Source: Spirosoma aureum (lineage in GTDB: Bacteria; Bacteroidota; Bacteroidia; Cytophagales; Spirosomataceae). From it: a stretch of DNA of 64,000 nt. The stretch lies in contig NZ_CP050063.1 in the NCBI RefSeq assembly GCF_011604685.1, positions 7,543,001 through 7,607,000 on the forward strand, read 5' to 3'. The notes under the pieces are model-generated. The model ran no database searches, had not been told where the DNA came from, and saw only the letters and a program-made list of their open reading frames with translations. A program made the position numbers and the translations under genes. Below are positions 25,138 through 34,465 of this stretch, in pieces. Every line of letters begins with the position of its first letter. The stretch's first letter is position 1.

Positions 25138-25941
25138 TCATTGCTTGGCTTCTACAGCCAACATATAGACCGTCATTGACTCACCAACGGTTTGAATCCA
25201 GTTGTCATAATCAGCAATCGCCCGTACGCGTAATTCTTCCGAAATATAGCCCGAATTGACAAGCTGAAGGCCACGCAACTCCGCAACCTCGGCCCACAAC
25301 CGACTGGCTACGGCAAAGGTCGGGTCCGTTTTTTGGGCGAGTTCAGATTGATTTTCTACCCGAATGTCCGTAAAGCCGATCGTACTCATCAGATCAGCCA
25401 GATGGTCGGCAATGGCATTGTCGAAACCCGCGTCCTGTCGCCATTTCAGGAAAGCAGCATAGAAGGTTTTCATGGCTTCTGGTGGCTCAGGATGCCAGCT
25501 AATCTTCTCGTGGTTAAAATCGAGCACCGACAGATAACCTCCTGGCTTTACGAATCGCTTCATATTAATAAGGGCTGCCTTTGGGTCGGCTAGCCATTGC
25601 AGTGTTCGCGCAATGGTGATCAGATCAAATCGCTCATCGGTATCAAATGTATAGATATCACCCTGCCTAAAATCAAGGCCCGGCAGACTACCCGAATTTT
25701 GGCGCGCCTGTTCGATCAGTTTATCGTTTGGATCTATGCCTAGAATTCGACCCGTTGGGCCGACTTTCTCCGCAATGCTGCGCGTTATCGCACCCGAGCC
25801 ACAGCCAACATCCAGTACCGACAGCCCCGGCCGCAGGTATTTCAACAAATTCTGATTGGCGTTCTCGACGGTTCGTCGCTCCAGAACTGGGTTATAAGCG
25901 GCAGGCATGGTAGCCCGCTCGGTAGCGGTTTGCTCAGACAT
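25138..25941 (-). CDS. Class I SAM-dependent methyltransferase
   Basis: From the ATG at 25941 the protein has 267 residues. Motif I is VLDVGCGSGAITRSIAE (about 43-59), followed by ILGIDPNDKLIEQA, a motif II region FDLITIARTLQWLAD and a post-motif loop KPGGYLSVLDFNH. This is the Methyltransf_11/UbiE-like arrangement. The substrate is unknown, and the aromatic-rich C-terminal half could bind a small hydrophobic molecule. It is a single-gene unit convergent with the ABC operon. Confidence 0.88.
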   Translation of the reverse strand: MSEQTATERATMPAAYNPVLERRTVENANQNLLKYLRPGLSVLDVGCGSGAITRSIAEKVGPTGRILGIDPNDKLIEQARQNSGSLPGLDFRQGDIYTFDTDERFDLITIARTLQWLADPKAALINMKRFVKPGGYLSVLDFNHEKISWHPEPPEAMKTFYAAFLKWRQDAGFDNAIADHLADLMSTIGFTDIRVENQSELAQKTDPTFAVASRLWAEVAELRGLQLVNSGYISEELRVRAIADYDNWIQTVGESMTVYMLAVEAKQ

Positions 25942-26233
25942 GTGCGTGAAAATTAAGATTGGCAAGTTCGCATTTATTCGAACGCCAGCCTATCAGTCGG
26001 CCCGATACCGCACCTGTCTACTCCACGAATGTGCCTTCTATGGAGATGCACAGACAACTCCACGAATTTGCTTCACTTCCTATAACCAGATTATACCGAT
26101 TCAAGTCCTACAAGTTACAGTTCATGCAGCTGGCAATTGATTTCTCCTGGCCAATCATGCCAATTTTGGTCCAGCAACCGCCACAAACAGCGGGTCATGT
26201 CAATCAATCATCCTCTTTTTAACAACGCGTCTA

Positions 26234-26917
26234 ATGAAACCCTATTTACTTTCTTTATCGCTGCTCATGATGAGCGGCTTTGCAGCTTCGGCCCAAATGT
26301 CTACCCGCTTTGCGCAACCGTCGGCATCAACAACCAAATCTACATCGGCCGCTCAACCGGTAGCACACAACATGGCTTCTTCGCCTAAAGTCGTTTCCGC
26401 GCCACAAAAGCCAGTCACTACGCCCGGCGCGTCGGTGCGTACTATGCCTGCGCAATCATCCGGCGATCGTCCACTTTACATCAATGCCGGTATTGGTCTG
26501 GGTGCCTATACGGCTGGTGGTATTCCGATTGGCGTATCGGTAGAGAAAACGATTCAGAATAACATCTCGGTAGGTGGTTCTGTCGATTATGCCCGCTATG
26601 GCTATAATTACAGCGGTTACAGCTGGCACTATACGTTCGTTTATGTGGGTGCACGGGCTTCCTATCACCTTGGCGAATTACTCAATACGGGTAACAAAAA
26701 ATTTGATCCATACGCTGGTGTATCACTTGGTTTCCGCCATGCTTCCTACAAAGACACATACGGCTACAGTGGCGATTATTACAACCCTTACTCAAGCGGT
26801 TTATACCTGGGCATTCATGCGGGAGCCCGCTACATGTTCAGCGAAAAGATTGGTGGCTTTGCCGAAGTTGGCTACGGCGTTTCGGCCCTTCGTTTAGGTC
26901 TTACAGCGAAATTCTAA
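26234..26917 (+). CDS. Outer-membrane beta-barrel protein with Ser/Thr/Pro-rich linker
   Basis: The 227-residue protein has a signal peptide (about 1-20, cut after ASAQ). A low-complexity Ser/Thr/Ala/Pro linker (about 25-75) follows. The C-terminal domain alternates strands rich in Gly and Tyr (YINAGIGLGAYTAGG, DYARYGYNYSGYSWHYTFVY) and ends GLTAKF with the terminal Phe typical of BAM substrates. It is probably an 8-stranded OmpA/OmpX-like barrel. The function is unknown. It is monocistronic. Confidence 0.78.
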   Translation: MKPYLLSLSLLMMSGFAASAQMSTRFAQPSASTTKSTSAAQPVAHNMASSPKVVSAPQKPVTTPGASVRTMPAQSSGDRPLYINAGIGLGAYTAGGIPIGVSVEKTIQNNISVGGSVDYARYGYNYSGYSWHYTFVYVGARASYHLGELLNTGNKKFDPYAGVSLGFRHASYKDTYGYSGDYYNPYSSGLYLGIHAGARYMFSEKIGGFAEVGYGVSALRLGLTAKF

Positions 26918-27003
26918 CAGGCAGTAACCAGTCAATTAGGAACATCAAATAAACTCGTCTGATGCTTTCAACAGCACAGGTCTGGCAGGATTAGGGGACG
27001 TTT

Positions 27004-27040
27004 AAACGAGCTGATGGCCGACTTGCCACAGCTCGTTTTT
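27004..27040 (+). terminator. Rho-independent terminator
   Basis: AAACGAGCTG and CAGCTCGTTT (27004-27013, 27029-27038) form a 10-bp stem followed by Ts, about 90 nt after the barrel gene. Confidence 0.85.
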
Positions 27041-27173
27041 TATCAGGTATCTGCATCACTTCAGCAGCGGTTTCTACCACTTCACCGGCTTTTCTATTGC
27101 CATCAGGCTGCTTTAAAGGCCACTTTTGCCACGCCTTTACCGGCAATCTGAATCACTCTCTTTACCAGAAACC

Positions 27174-28154
27174 ATGAAAAAAATCGTTAAAATTCTGGGA
27201 ATCATTGTTGGCTGCATTGTTTTGGCTGCCGTTGGTTTCTGTACCTATGTTGCTCTGACGGGGATTCCCTCTTATGATCCTCCGGCCGCCCCTCACCTGA
27301 CGGTTCAAAAAACACCGGCCCGAATCAAGCGCGGAGAAGCAATTGCCCATATTCTCTGCATTCAGTGTCATGCCGCACACGATAACCGATTGACGGGCAA
27401 AGCAATGCACGAATTGCCCGAACTATTCGGGACGCTTTACTCGCCCAATATCACGCAGGACAAAAAAGCGGGCATTGGCAACTGGACCGATGGCGATCTG
27501 AAATACTACCTGCGCACGGGGGTGCGACCCGATGGTACATTTGCACCTATCATGCCCAAATTCCCGTTGATGGCTGATGACGACGTTGAATCGATCATTG
27601 CCTGGTTACGCTCTGACCGGTTTGAGGTTCAGGCAAGTCAGCAGGAAGCGCCGGTTTCAGAGTATAGTTTCGTCACAAAGTTTCTGGCCCACACCATGAT
27701 GGGTGCCAAGCCCTATGAACCAACGTTTCAGACCATTCCTGACAGCACCGACGAAGTGGCATTCGGGCGGTACATGGCCAATGGGTTAGCCGACTGCTAC
27801 AGTTGTCACTCAGCCGATTTTACGAAACAGAGCCGCGAGCATCCCGAACAGTCGGCGGGTTTCTACGGCGGGGGTAACGAGATGAAAGGCGAAGGCGGGA
27901 AAACCATTTTTTCGGCCAACCTAACCTTTGATGAACAGACTGGAATCGGCAAAAAATACACAAAGGCACAATTCATTAAGGCCGTTAAAGGCGCAGTTCG
28001 CCCTGATGGCTCCATACTGCGGGCACCAATGGGCCCACACCCAACGCTGACCGACTATGAAGTTGGGGCCATTTACGAGTACCTCAAAACAATACCGAAG
28101 ATTCATAACGACGTTGCCAGGAAGAACGCCGATGCTCAACTCGCAGCGAAGTAA
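27174..28154 (+). CDS. Membrane-anchored diheme cytochrome c
   Basis: From the ATG at 27174 the protein has 326 residues. Residues 5-30 form an uncleaved N-terminal anchor (VKILGIIVGCIVLAAVGF). Two haem c sites are seen, CIQCH at 62-66 and CYSCH at 208-212. Each is followed by Met-containing loops (APIMPKFPLM and RAPMGPHPTL) that can give the sixth ligands. The two halves look like a duplicated cytochrome c fold. The family carries electrons in the periplasm, often for alcohol or sugar dehydrogenases, but none lies nearby. The 16 in-frame residues before MKKIVK have no support. Confidence 0.9.
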   Translation: MKKIVKILGIIVGCIVLAAVGFCTYVALTGIPSYDPPAAPHLTVQKTPARIKRGEAIAHILCIQCHAAHDNRLTGKAMHELPELFGTLYSPNITQDKKAGIGNWTDGDLKYYLRTGVRPDGTFAPIMPKFPLMADDDVESIIAWLRSDRFEVQASQQEAPVSEYSFVTKFLAHTMMGAKPYEPTFQTIPDSTDEVAFGRYMANGLADCYSCHSADFTKQSREHPEQSAGFYGGGNEMKGEGGKTIFSANLTFDEQTGIGKKYTKAQFIKAVKGAVRPDGSILRAPMGPHPTLTDYEVGAIYEYLKTIPKIHNDVARKNADAQLAAK

Positions 28155-28159
28155 CCGAT

Positions 28160-28201
28160 AACGAACTGCTTCGATCAAACGCTTGTAAGAAGCAGTTCGT
28201 T
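28160..28201 (+). terminator. 13-bp hairpin after the cytochrome gene
   Basis: AACGAACTGCTTC (28160-28172) and GAAGCAGTTCGTT (28189-28201) are exact complements with a 16-nt loop, starting 6 nt after the stop. There is no T-tract. Confidence 0.65.
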
Positions 28202-28312
28202 GCCGAAGTTTACCGTTTCAACGACAAATAACTCTTAGCAGTGGTTAGCGATCTGCATCTTTGATTCATAATAGCCACGCAGGCACTATTCCGCTTATTA
28301 ACAACAACTACA

Positions 28313-29644
28313 ATGAACAACAAACGTATCCTTTTTGCCACCATGCCCATGGATGGCCACCTGAATCCACTAACGGGCCTTGCCGTTCATCTTCAGCAAG
28401 TTGGCCATACCGTGCGCTGGTATACAGGCCCAACTTATGCCGACAAAATCAAGAAGTTGGGTATTACCTATTATCCGTACGGCAAAGCCCAGGAAATTAA
28501 TCAGCTCAACATGGACACGGTATTACCCGAGCGGCAAAAAATAAAAAGCTCCATTGCCCGGCTCCGTTTCGATATCAATAACGTGTTTCTGCTACGGGCT
28601 CCTGAATTTGTCGAAGACCTGCTGGCCATTCACGAAGAGTTTCCTTTTGATCTGCTGATCTGCGATGTGTTGTTTACTGGCGCTCCTTTCATTAAGCAGT
28701 TACTCCATATTCCAGTAGTGGCCATCGGTGTTGTACCACTGGGCGAAACGTCGAAAAATCTCCCTCCTACCGGCATGGGCCTTGAGCCGGCTACTTCTAT
28801 GCTGGGGCAACTAAAGCACCGGTTTCTGCGCTATATGACCATTAATCACCTGCTGAAACCCTGCACAGACCTGTATAATAAACTACTGGCTCAACATGGC
28901 TTACCAGCGACAAAGGATTTCGTGTTCGATGCTTTTATCCGCCAGCCCGATCTGTATTTACAGAGCGGTGTGCCCTCTTTTGAATACCCACGCAGCGATA
29001 TAAGCCCGAATGTGCATTTTGTTGGACCAATGCTTCCCTACAGCAATGGCCACAAGCATCCATTCAAGCAAGTTGCCGAGGTCGAACAATACAAACGTGT
29101 TGTACTGGTTACGCAGGGAACGGTTGAGCGAGATCCCGAAAAAATAATTATTCCTACTCTGGAAGCCTACAAAGGTGATTCTGAAACGTTGGTTATTGCC
29201 ACGACTGGTGGCTCACAAACGGCCGAATTGCGTGCCCGCTTTCCGCAAAAAAACCTGATTATTGAAGAATTTATCGATTTCAATGCGGTAATGCCTTATG
29301 CTCATGTGTATGTAACGAATGGTGGCTACGGCGGAGTTATGCTGGCCATTCAGAACAACCTGCCTATGGTTGTAGCAGGTGTTCATGAGGGTAAAAATGA
29401 AATTGCAGCACGGGTTGGCTATTTCAAACTGGGTGTCAATCTGAAGACCGAAAACCCTAAGCAAGAACAGATCCGGCAGGGTGTCGAACAGGTGCTGGCC
29501 CATGAAACGTACCGCCAGCAGGTACGGCGAATGGGTCTTGAATTCCGTCAGTACAACTCAAACATTTTAGCCACCAGAGCCATTTCGGCCCTGCTGAAAC
29601 AACAGCAAAACGTTAACGATTGGGCTCATGAACTAATGTCATAG
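28313..29644 (+). CDS. UGT-type (GT1) glycosyltransferase
   Basis: The 443-residue protein has a GT-B fold layout. The N-terminal acceptor domain opens ILFATMPMDGHLNPLTGLA, with the catalytic-type His in GHLNP. The C-terminal donor domain includes VLVTQGTVERDPEK, VTNGGYGGVMLAI and VAGVHEGKNEIAARV, matching the sugar-nucleotide-binding segment of the UGT/MGT group. It should move a hexose from a nucleotide sugar to a small hydrophobic acceptor such as a macrolide, sterol or carotenoid. No biosynthetic cluster is adjacent to identify the acceptor. It is monocistronic, with a strong hairpin 6 nt after the stop. Confidence 0.9.
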   Translation: MNNKRILFATMPMDGHLNPLTGLAVHLQQVGHTVRWYTGPTYADKIKKLGITYYPYGKAQEINQLNMDTVLPERQKIKSSIARLRFDINNVFLLRAPEFVEDLLAIHEEFPFDLLICDVLFTGAPFIKQLLHIPVVAIGVVPLGETSKNLPPTGMGLEPATSMLGQLKHRFLRYMTINHLLKPCTDLYNKLLAQHGLPATKDFVFDAFIRQPDLYLQSGVPSFEYPRSDISPNVHFVGPMLPYSNGHKHPFKQVAEVEQYKRVVLVTQGTVERDPEKIIIPTLEAYKGDSETLVIATTGGSQTAELRARFPQKNLIIEEFIDFNAVMPYAHVYVTNGGYGGVMLAIQNNLPMVVAGVHEGKNEIAARVGYFKLGVNLKTENPKQEQIRQGVEQVLAHETYRQQVRRMGLEFRQYNSNILATRAISALLKQQQNVNDWAHELMS

Positions 29645-29649
29645 TCTGA

Positions 29650-29697
29650 TTTGAAGCCGGATTCAGGATACCAGTCCATCCTGAATCCGGCTTCAAA
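29650..29697. terminator. 20-bp perfect hairpin
   Basis: Arms 29650-29669 (TTTGAAGCCGGATTCAGGAT) and 29678-29697 are exact complements around an 8-nt loop, 6 nt after the glycosyltransferase stop. There is no T-tract. Confidence 0.75.
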
Positions 29698-29820
29698 TTA
29701 ATACACCCATACCTGGTCGTTTCACATCCGTTTTTTTTCGGTTGATAAACCTGTTTGTCCGGTTCATGGTTAAGACTGCTTGTATGGCAACGACAAAGAC
29801 GACCTTTGCAAGGTTGTGCC

Positions 29821-29828
29821 TAAATTTG
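29821..29828 (+). promoter_or_regulatory. Likely -7 element of the kinase gene
   Basis: TAAATTTG matches TAnnTTTG 26 nt before the ATG at 29854. The nearest upstream TTTG (29805-29808) is only 12 nt away, so the -33 box is doubtful. Confidence 0.35.
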
Positions 29829-29853
29829 CCTGCTTACACTGTCATTAGCCTAA

Positions 29854-31197
29854 ATGACTTACGAAACATGGGTCCTGGTATTTCTGGGAATGCTCACAGC
29901 CATGCTCCTGTACAATGTCGTGCAGTGGCTCTGGTATCGGGAGCGTGTGTATGGACTGTATACACTCTACATGCTCGTCTGGCTGAGTTATTTCGTACTT
30001 CGGAACCCGTCGCGAACCGTTGACTTACCCGGTAATCTCTGGTATTTCCTGCGAACCATTGGACCAATGGTCGCCTATTTTGTTTATTTTGAGTTTGCAA
30101 CGGCTTTTCTGGAATTAAAAAAACGTAATCCCAGACTGGTTCGGCTGTTTCGCTATGCCCAGGCCGGGTTACTGGCGTACCTTGTTGTGGAGTTGATTTT
30201 CTGCTTCGCGACAGATTTGTGGTCGAAACCGATCCACGAAATTGTTCATACTGCGGTTCGGCTTGTCCTGGCGATACTCTCCATTTACATCGTCGTTCGT
30301 ATTTATAAGCGCCCAAACGCGGTTTCCCGGCTGTTTATAACCGGTTCCCTCTTGTTGGTTTTGGGCGGGGTGGCCTCTATGCTACTTACGCTGTTCTGGC
30401 TCGATCTTTCCAGCCCAGACCCTACGCCCTTCTGGCAGGCTCCTCTAACGTATCTGCATATTGGTATTTTTCTGGAACTGCTCTGTTTCTCGCTGGGTCT
30501 CGCATACCGCCACCGGCGCGAATCGATCCGCAAGGCGCTGGTCGATAAAGAACTGGCTCACGAGCGTGAACAACGATTGCGCGAACAGGCCGAGACCGAC
30601 CTGGCCGTTCAGCAGTTAAGGCAGGAAATGACGGAGATGCAGATGCGGGCGTTGCAGGTGCAGATCAGTCCACACTTTCTGTTCAATAGCCTGAATACGC
30701 TCTCGTCGCTAATCGCTGATGAGCCCCAGCGGGCTGAGCAATTTGTCGATGAGATGTCCAGCGTTTATCGCTATCTGCTTCAGGCCAACGATCGGGAGTT
30801 AACCACACTGGCAACCGAGCTAACGTTCATCCACTCGTATTCACATTTGCTCACGACCCGATACGGCCAGGGCATTCGGGTCGATCTGGATATTGCCGAC
30901 ACGTTTCAGTCCTACCTGCTGCCCCCGCTGACGCTTCAGTTACTTGTTGAAAATGCGGTCAAACACAATGTCGTTTCGGCCAATCGACCGCTTCTTATTC
31001 GCATTTCGACCAGTGAAACCGGTGCGCTCTGCATCTGGAACAATTTACAGCGTAAGTTCAACAGCCACACGAAATCTACGCAGAAAGGATTATTGAATAT
31101 TACAGAAAAATATCGTCTGCTGGACCTCCCCCCTATTCAAATCACCGAAACCGAGGAGTCGTTCGAAGTGGTGATACAACTGATCAAACCGGCCTGA
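29854..31197 (+). CDS. Membrane sensor histidine kinase, LytS type with 7TM-like input
   Basis: In this 447-residue protein, residues 1-225 hold about seven membrane helices with the look of the 7TMR-DISM group. A coiled coil (about 228-262) follows, then a His_kinase domain with His274 in VQISPHFLFNSLN and an ATP-binding part QLLVENAVKHNV. The usual N and G box residues near WNN are present, but the distal G box is less clear. No response regulator gene is adjacent, so it is an orphan. Intact LytTR partners such as the one at 40966 are candidates only. Confidence 0.88.
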   Translation: MTYETWVLVFLGMLTAMLLYNVVQWLWYRERVYGLYTLYMLVWLSYFVLRNPSRTVDLPGNLWYFLRTIGPMVAYFVYFEFATAFLELKKRNPRLVRLFRYAQAGLLAYLVVELIFCFATDLWSKPIHEIVHTAVRLVLAILSIYIVVRIYKRPNAVSRLFITGSLLLVLGGVASMLLTLFWLDLSSPDPTPFWQAPLTYLHIGIFLELLCFSLGLAYRHRRESIRKALVDKELAHEREQRLREQAETDLAVQQLRQEMTEMQMRALQVQISPHFLFNSLNTLSSLIADEPQRAEQFVDEMSSVYRYLLQANDRELTTLATELTFIHSYSHLLTTRYGQGIRVDLDIADTFQSYLLPPLTLQLLVENAVKHNVVSANRPLLIRISTSETGALCIWNNLQRKFNSHTKSTQKGLLNITEKYRLLDLPPIQITETEESFEVVIQLIKPA

Positions 31198-31360
31198 CTT
31201 TCCACTGGCTTTTCTTTCCGCTTCACGGACTCAAAACGGTGCTTCATCCGCTTGCTGATTGATTGTACCCCCTCCCGACTGCCATCTTTGAACCGTCGAC
31301 GCAAAAACCACCGTCGACTGCGCCAAAATCCTCTTTTTACAGTAACTACAACAAATACTC

Positions 31361-31879
31361 ATGAAACGATTTAATACCTTTATTCTGGCTGTTACAGCCG
31401 TATTATTAGTCTCGCTGTCGGGATGTAAGAAAGAAAATGACACGGTTGTTCAGCCTGATGGAACTACCACTGGAACAGGTTCGCTGGCTTTCGTTGGAAA
31501 AAGTCTAATGATGACCTCTTTTCAAATCAGCCCTGCCATCGACATGGATGGCGATGGTAAAATTGATCCGGACCTGATGGTATTTATGCGTCCCTGCGAC
31601 AAAGACAACACGGTCGTTTTCGAGAAAGGTGGTAAACTATCGGGCAGCAATGGTCAGCTTTCCTGCGCCAATGATCAGACAGACCCCTCGGTCGTGAAAC
31701 CCAGCACCTGGTCATATAACGAACAGACGAAAGTGATTCGCATCATTAACGGAACTGATGCAACTGATGTATCGGAATGGAAAGTGATCGAAGCTTCGTC
31801 GACAACGCTGAAAGTGGAAGTTTCTGTCAAAGAAGACGGCGATTCCCACAAAGCGATTATGAGCTGGAAAGCGGTATAA
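31361..31879 (+). CDS. Lipoprotein of unknown function
   Basis: The 172-residue protein has a lipoprotein signal with lipobox LSGC (Cys22), then a Lys/Glu and Thr/Gly linker. The compact beta domain has the lipocalin-like spacing seen in many small Bacteroidota lipoproteins (TSFQISPAIDMDGDGKIDPD, WSYNEQTKVIRI, WKVIEASSTTLKVEV). The DMDGDGKID stretch resembles a calcium-binding EF-hand-like loop. It is probably an outer-membrane-anchored ligand- or metal-binding protein. No operon partner is seen. Confidence 0.75.
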   Translation: MKRFNTFILAVTAVLLVSLSGCKKENDTVVQPDGTTTGTGSLAFVGKSLMMTSFQISPAIDMDGDGKIDPDLMVFMRPCDKDNTVVFEKGGKLSGSNGQLSCANDQTDPSVVKPSTWSYNEQTKVIRIINGTDATDVSEWKVIEASSTTLKVEVSVKEDGDSHKAIMSWKAV

Positions 31880-31998
31880 AGAGTAGCAACTAGCGGTCTT
31901 CCAACTTATAGTTTATACGTAATCTTCATGAATGTGGTTGATTACAAACCGATAAGAGACTGTGTAAAAATGGCAACCTGAATAAAAAAAGGAGCCAG

Positions 31999-32940
31999 TA
32001 GGTCTGTAATGTGAATCAAGGGTTAAAAGTGACAAACGCAACGAGTGGGTAAGTTTGTGGAATGCTATAACTACAACTTATTGCCCTCAACGACTACGTT
32101 TGCGGCTGCTATGCTACGCACCCAGCCCTACATTTCCAAGGCCATACCTAAAGGCCGTAGCGGCAATAATTATTGCCCCACTTTCACCGATCAGGAACTG
32201 ATGACAACTTATCTTTTCGGCCTACTCAAAGAACGCTTTACGCTGCGGCAAACCTACGATTCTATCACTGATCACTGGGGCGAAGGTTCCCCGGTTGCCA
32301 TTCTATCAAGCTGTCATCCATCAGCTTGATAGAATGGCATTTTGAGACGTTGATTGATGAATTGAGTCGGCACTTGCAAAATCGAGATGACGTGCTGCTA
32401 ACCGACTCCTTGCCCATTATTCTGTCCCGGCGGCCTGAGGCCGCCACCATAGCTCACAATGGGCTGATAAAGGCTATTGTGCCACCATACGACTCTTGTG
32501 TCTCGGTGTAAGTGGTATATGGTGGCTACGGACCCATTGGGGTATATACCAATCCCGAGCCTGATGCAACTAACAGCGATTTCGGTCAATGACCTGCCTG
32601 CTTTACGCCAACAGGTAGCGCCCTTTCGAGCCGTCGCTTTGGTTGGCGACAAAGCCTATGGGAGTCGTTCGTTACAGGAGGAGCTAGCGACTCATCAAGC
32701 CGTTATCCTGCATACGCCCGGTAAAGTGGCCAGCAGTAAACCATGCGTCGATACAGGAAATAAGCTCGATTAAACTAGTCAGCCGATTGAAAGTTTATTT
32801 AAGTGGCTCATTATCAAAATTCAGATTCAGCATGGAGGCCGGATACGATCAAAAAAAGGCCTGTTTTTACATTGTTTAGGCCGATTAGCGGCTGGGCTAT
32901 ACATTCTTATGTTTAACCCTAGATGCACATTATTAGGCCT
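31999..32940 (+). mobile_element. Decayed IS982-family-like insertion sequence
   Basis: The terminal inverted repeats are still visible. TAATGTGAATCAAGGGTTAA (from 32007) matches the complement of the sequence ending at 32932 in all but two of 21 positions. The match extends outward to about 31999 and 32940 through TAGGTCT/AGGCCTA with a gap. The interior carries a broken transposase. No clear target duplication is seen. Its right end lies 12 nt from the stop of the HlyD-type adaptor gene. Confidence 0.75.
32045..32934 (+). pseudogene. Broken IS982-like transposase
   Basis: Pieces of one transposase are spread over two frames. The N-part has FTDQELMTTYLFGLLKERF, then LPFYQAVIHQLDRMAF after a frameshift near 32290. 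Next come LLTDSLPIILSRR (the first catalytic Asp region) and, after another frameshift near 32500, TDPLGYIPIPSLMQLTAISV and ALVGDKAYGSRSLQEEL (the second Asp region). A stop at 32771 is followed in frame by QPIESLFKWLIIKIQIQHGG, VRS-like RIRSKKGLF and LGRLAAGLYILMFN, the usual C-terminus. It is therefore dead and cannot move alone. Confidence 0.85.
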
Positions 32941-32951
32941 AAAAACAGGTC

Positions 32952-34370
32952 TTACTCGTCCTTATCCTCTTTCTTCTTATTTTTATTCGGATCACGCTTC
33001 GTAATCAGTTCGCCATCTTTGAGCTTCTTTGATACAGCGATAAACGGCCCCGAAATAATCTGTTCACCTGGTTTCAGGCCCGAGAGGATTTCGATGTTCT
33101 CAAAGTCGCTAATGCCCGTTTTTACCTCGCGCTGGGTGGCTTTCCCTCCAACATTGACGAAGACAATTTCTTTGGGTTTATCTTTCTTTTCGGGCTGGTC
33201 GGCTGGCGGCTGAACGGCGTTATTGTCGTCATCATCCGACTTTTCTTTCTGTCCGGTGGCGTCAATACCAACTCCGCGCGTCGTTACGGCGGCAATCGGA
33301 ACAGCCAATACACCTGATTTCCGGTCGGTGATGATCTCAACGGAAGCGGTCATTCCCGGCTTAAATGGATAGCCCTTTTTGTCTTTCTGTGCCAATAGGT
33401 CAGCATACGAATTATTGAGAATTTTTACTTTTACCTCAAACTCCGTAACAGCATCAGCCGAAACCGTAGCCGCAGCAGCTGCCCCTGACGAACTCGTCAG
33501 ACCATTGGCGGTATTGGCAATTTCATAAACAATCCCTTTGAATTTACGGCCAGCGGTGGTATAAGAGTCAACTTCAATGTCGGCCGTATCGCCCAAATTA
33601 GCGCGAACAATATCGTTCTCGTTCACATTGACGCGCACCTCCATATTTTGAAGATTGGCAATGCGCATGATCTCGGTTCCGGCCATCTGCGACGTACCAA
33701 CAACCCGCTCCCCTAATTCAATGTTCAGCTTCGATACCGTTCCATTAACGGGCGAGTAAATGGTGGTTTTACGCAGGTTCTCACTGGCATCGCGCTGGCT
33801 GGCTTCTGCACTCTGAATATTAAACTGGGCAGCCCGAACATTGGCATTCGCAGCTTCAACTTCCTGCTTCGCTACATTAAAGTTAGCTTCACTGGTTTCC
33901 AGGTCAGCCGATGATACCACTTTATCCGTAAAGAGTTTGCGGGTTCGGTCATAATCGGCTTTTGCCCGAATCAAACGTGCGTTCGACTGGGCTACCGATG
34001 CCTTCGATTGCTCAAGCTGCGCCCGGCTCTGGTTGACGGTCGCTTTGGCACGAGCCATCATCGATTCATAGTTATCTGGCCGGATACGACACAACAACTG
34101 GCCCGCTTTAACCGGGTCGCCTTCATTAACATAGAGACCAATAATTTCACCGGATACATCAGGGCTGATTTTTACTTCGACCTGTGGTTGAACACGGCCA
34201 GACGCGCTAACCCGTTCGGTGATATTGATCCGTTTAACGGTGGCAAAATCTACTTCTGTCGATTTAGGTTTGCCAATCATGCCTGTTTGTTTGGCAGCGA
34301 CTAATCCGCCAACAAGCAGAACAATTATTCCCCCTAATATCCACCAAATCCTGTTTGACTTCTTTCTCAT
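32952..34370 (-). CDS. Efflux pump periplasmic adaptor (HlyD/MacA-type membrane fusion protein)
   Basis: The 472-residue protein has an N-terminal membrane anchor (about 8-27), then half of a lipoyl domain (VEVKISPDVSGEIIGLYVNE). A long helical hairpin (about 100-200, repeated KASVAQSN/NVRAAQFN) follows, then the second lipoyl half (TIYSPVNGTVSKLNIELGER), a beta-barrel domain and a membrane-proximal domain. Asp/Lys-rich insertions and the tail NKNKKKEDKDE are unusual. It bridges an inner-membrane pump and the TolC-like channel encoded just upstream. The expected MacB/RND pump is not downstream; an IS relic is there instead. Confidence 0.92.
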   Translation of the reverse strand: MRKKSNRIWWILGGIIVLLVGGLVAAKQTGMIGKPKSTEVDFATVKRINITERVSASGRVQPQVEVKISPDVSGEIIGLYVNEGDPVKAGQLLCRIRPDNYESMMARAKATVNQSRAQLEQSKASVAQSNARLIRAKADYDRTRKLFTDKVVSSADLETSEANFNVAKQEVEAANANVRAAQFNIQSAEASQRDASENLRKTTIYSPVNGTVSKLNIELGERVVGTSQMAGTEIMRIANLQNMEVRVNVNENDIVRANLGDTADIEVDSYTTAGRKFKGIVYEIANTANGLTSSSGAAAAATVSADAVTEFEVKVKILNNSYADLLAQKDKKGYPFKPGMTASVEIITDRKSGVLAVPIAAVTTRGVGIDATGQKEKSDDDDNNAVQPPADQPEKKDKPKEIVFVNVGGKATQREVKTGISDFENIEILSGLKPGEQIISGPFIAVSKKLKDGELITKRDPNKNKKKEDKDE

Positions 34371-34465
34371 AATGGTTGAATTGTGAACGAGCGAATTTAT
34401 GAATAGTTTGACGAGAAATCATCCTCGTGAACGCCAGTCCGGTCATTCAACAATTCACACATTCG

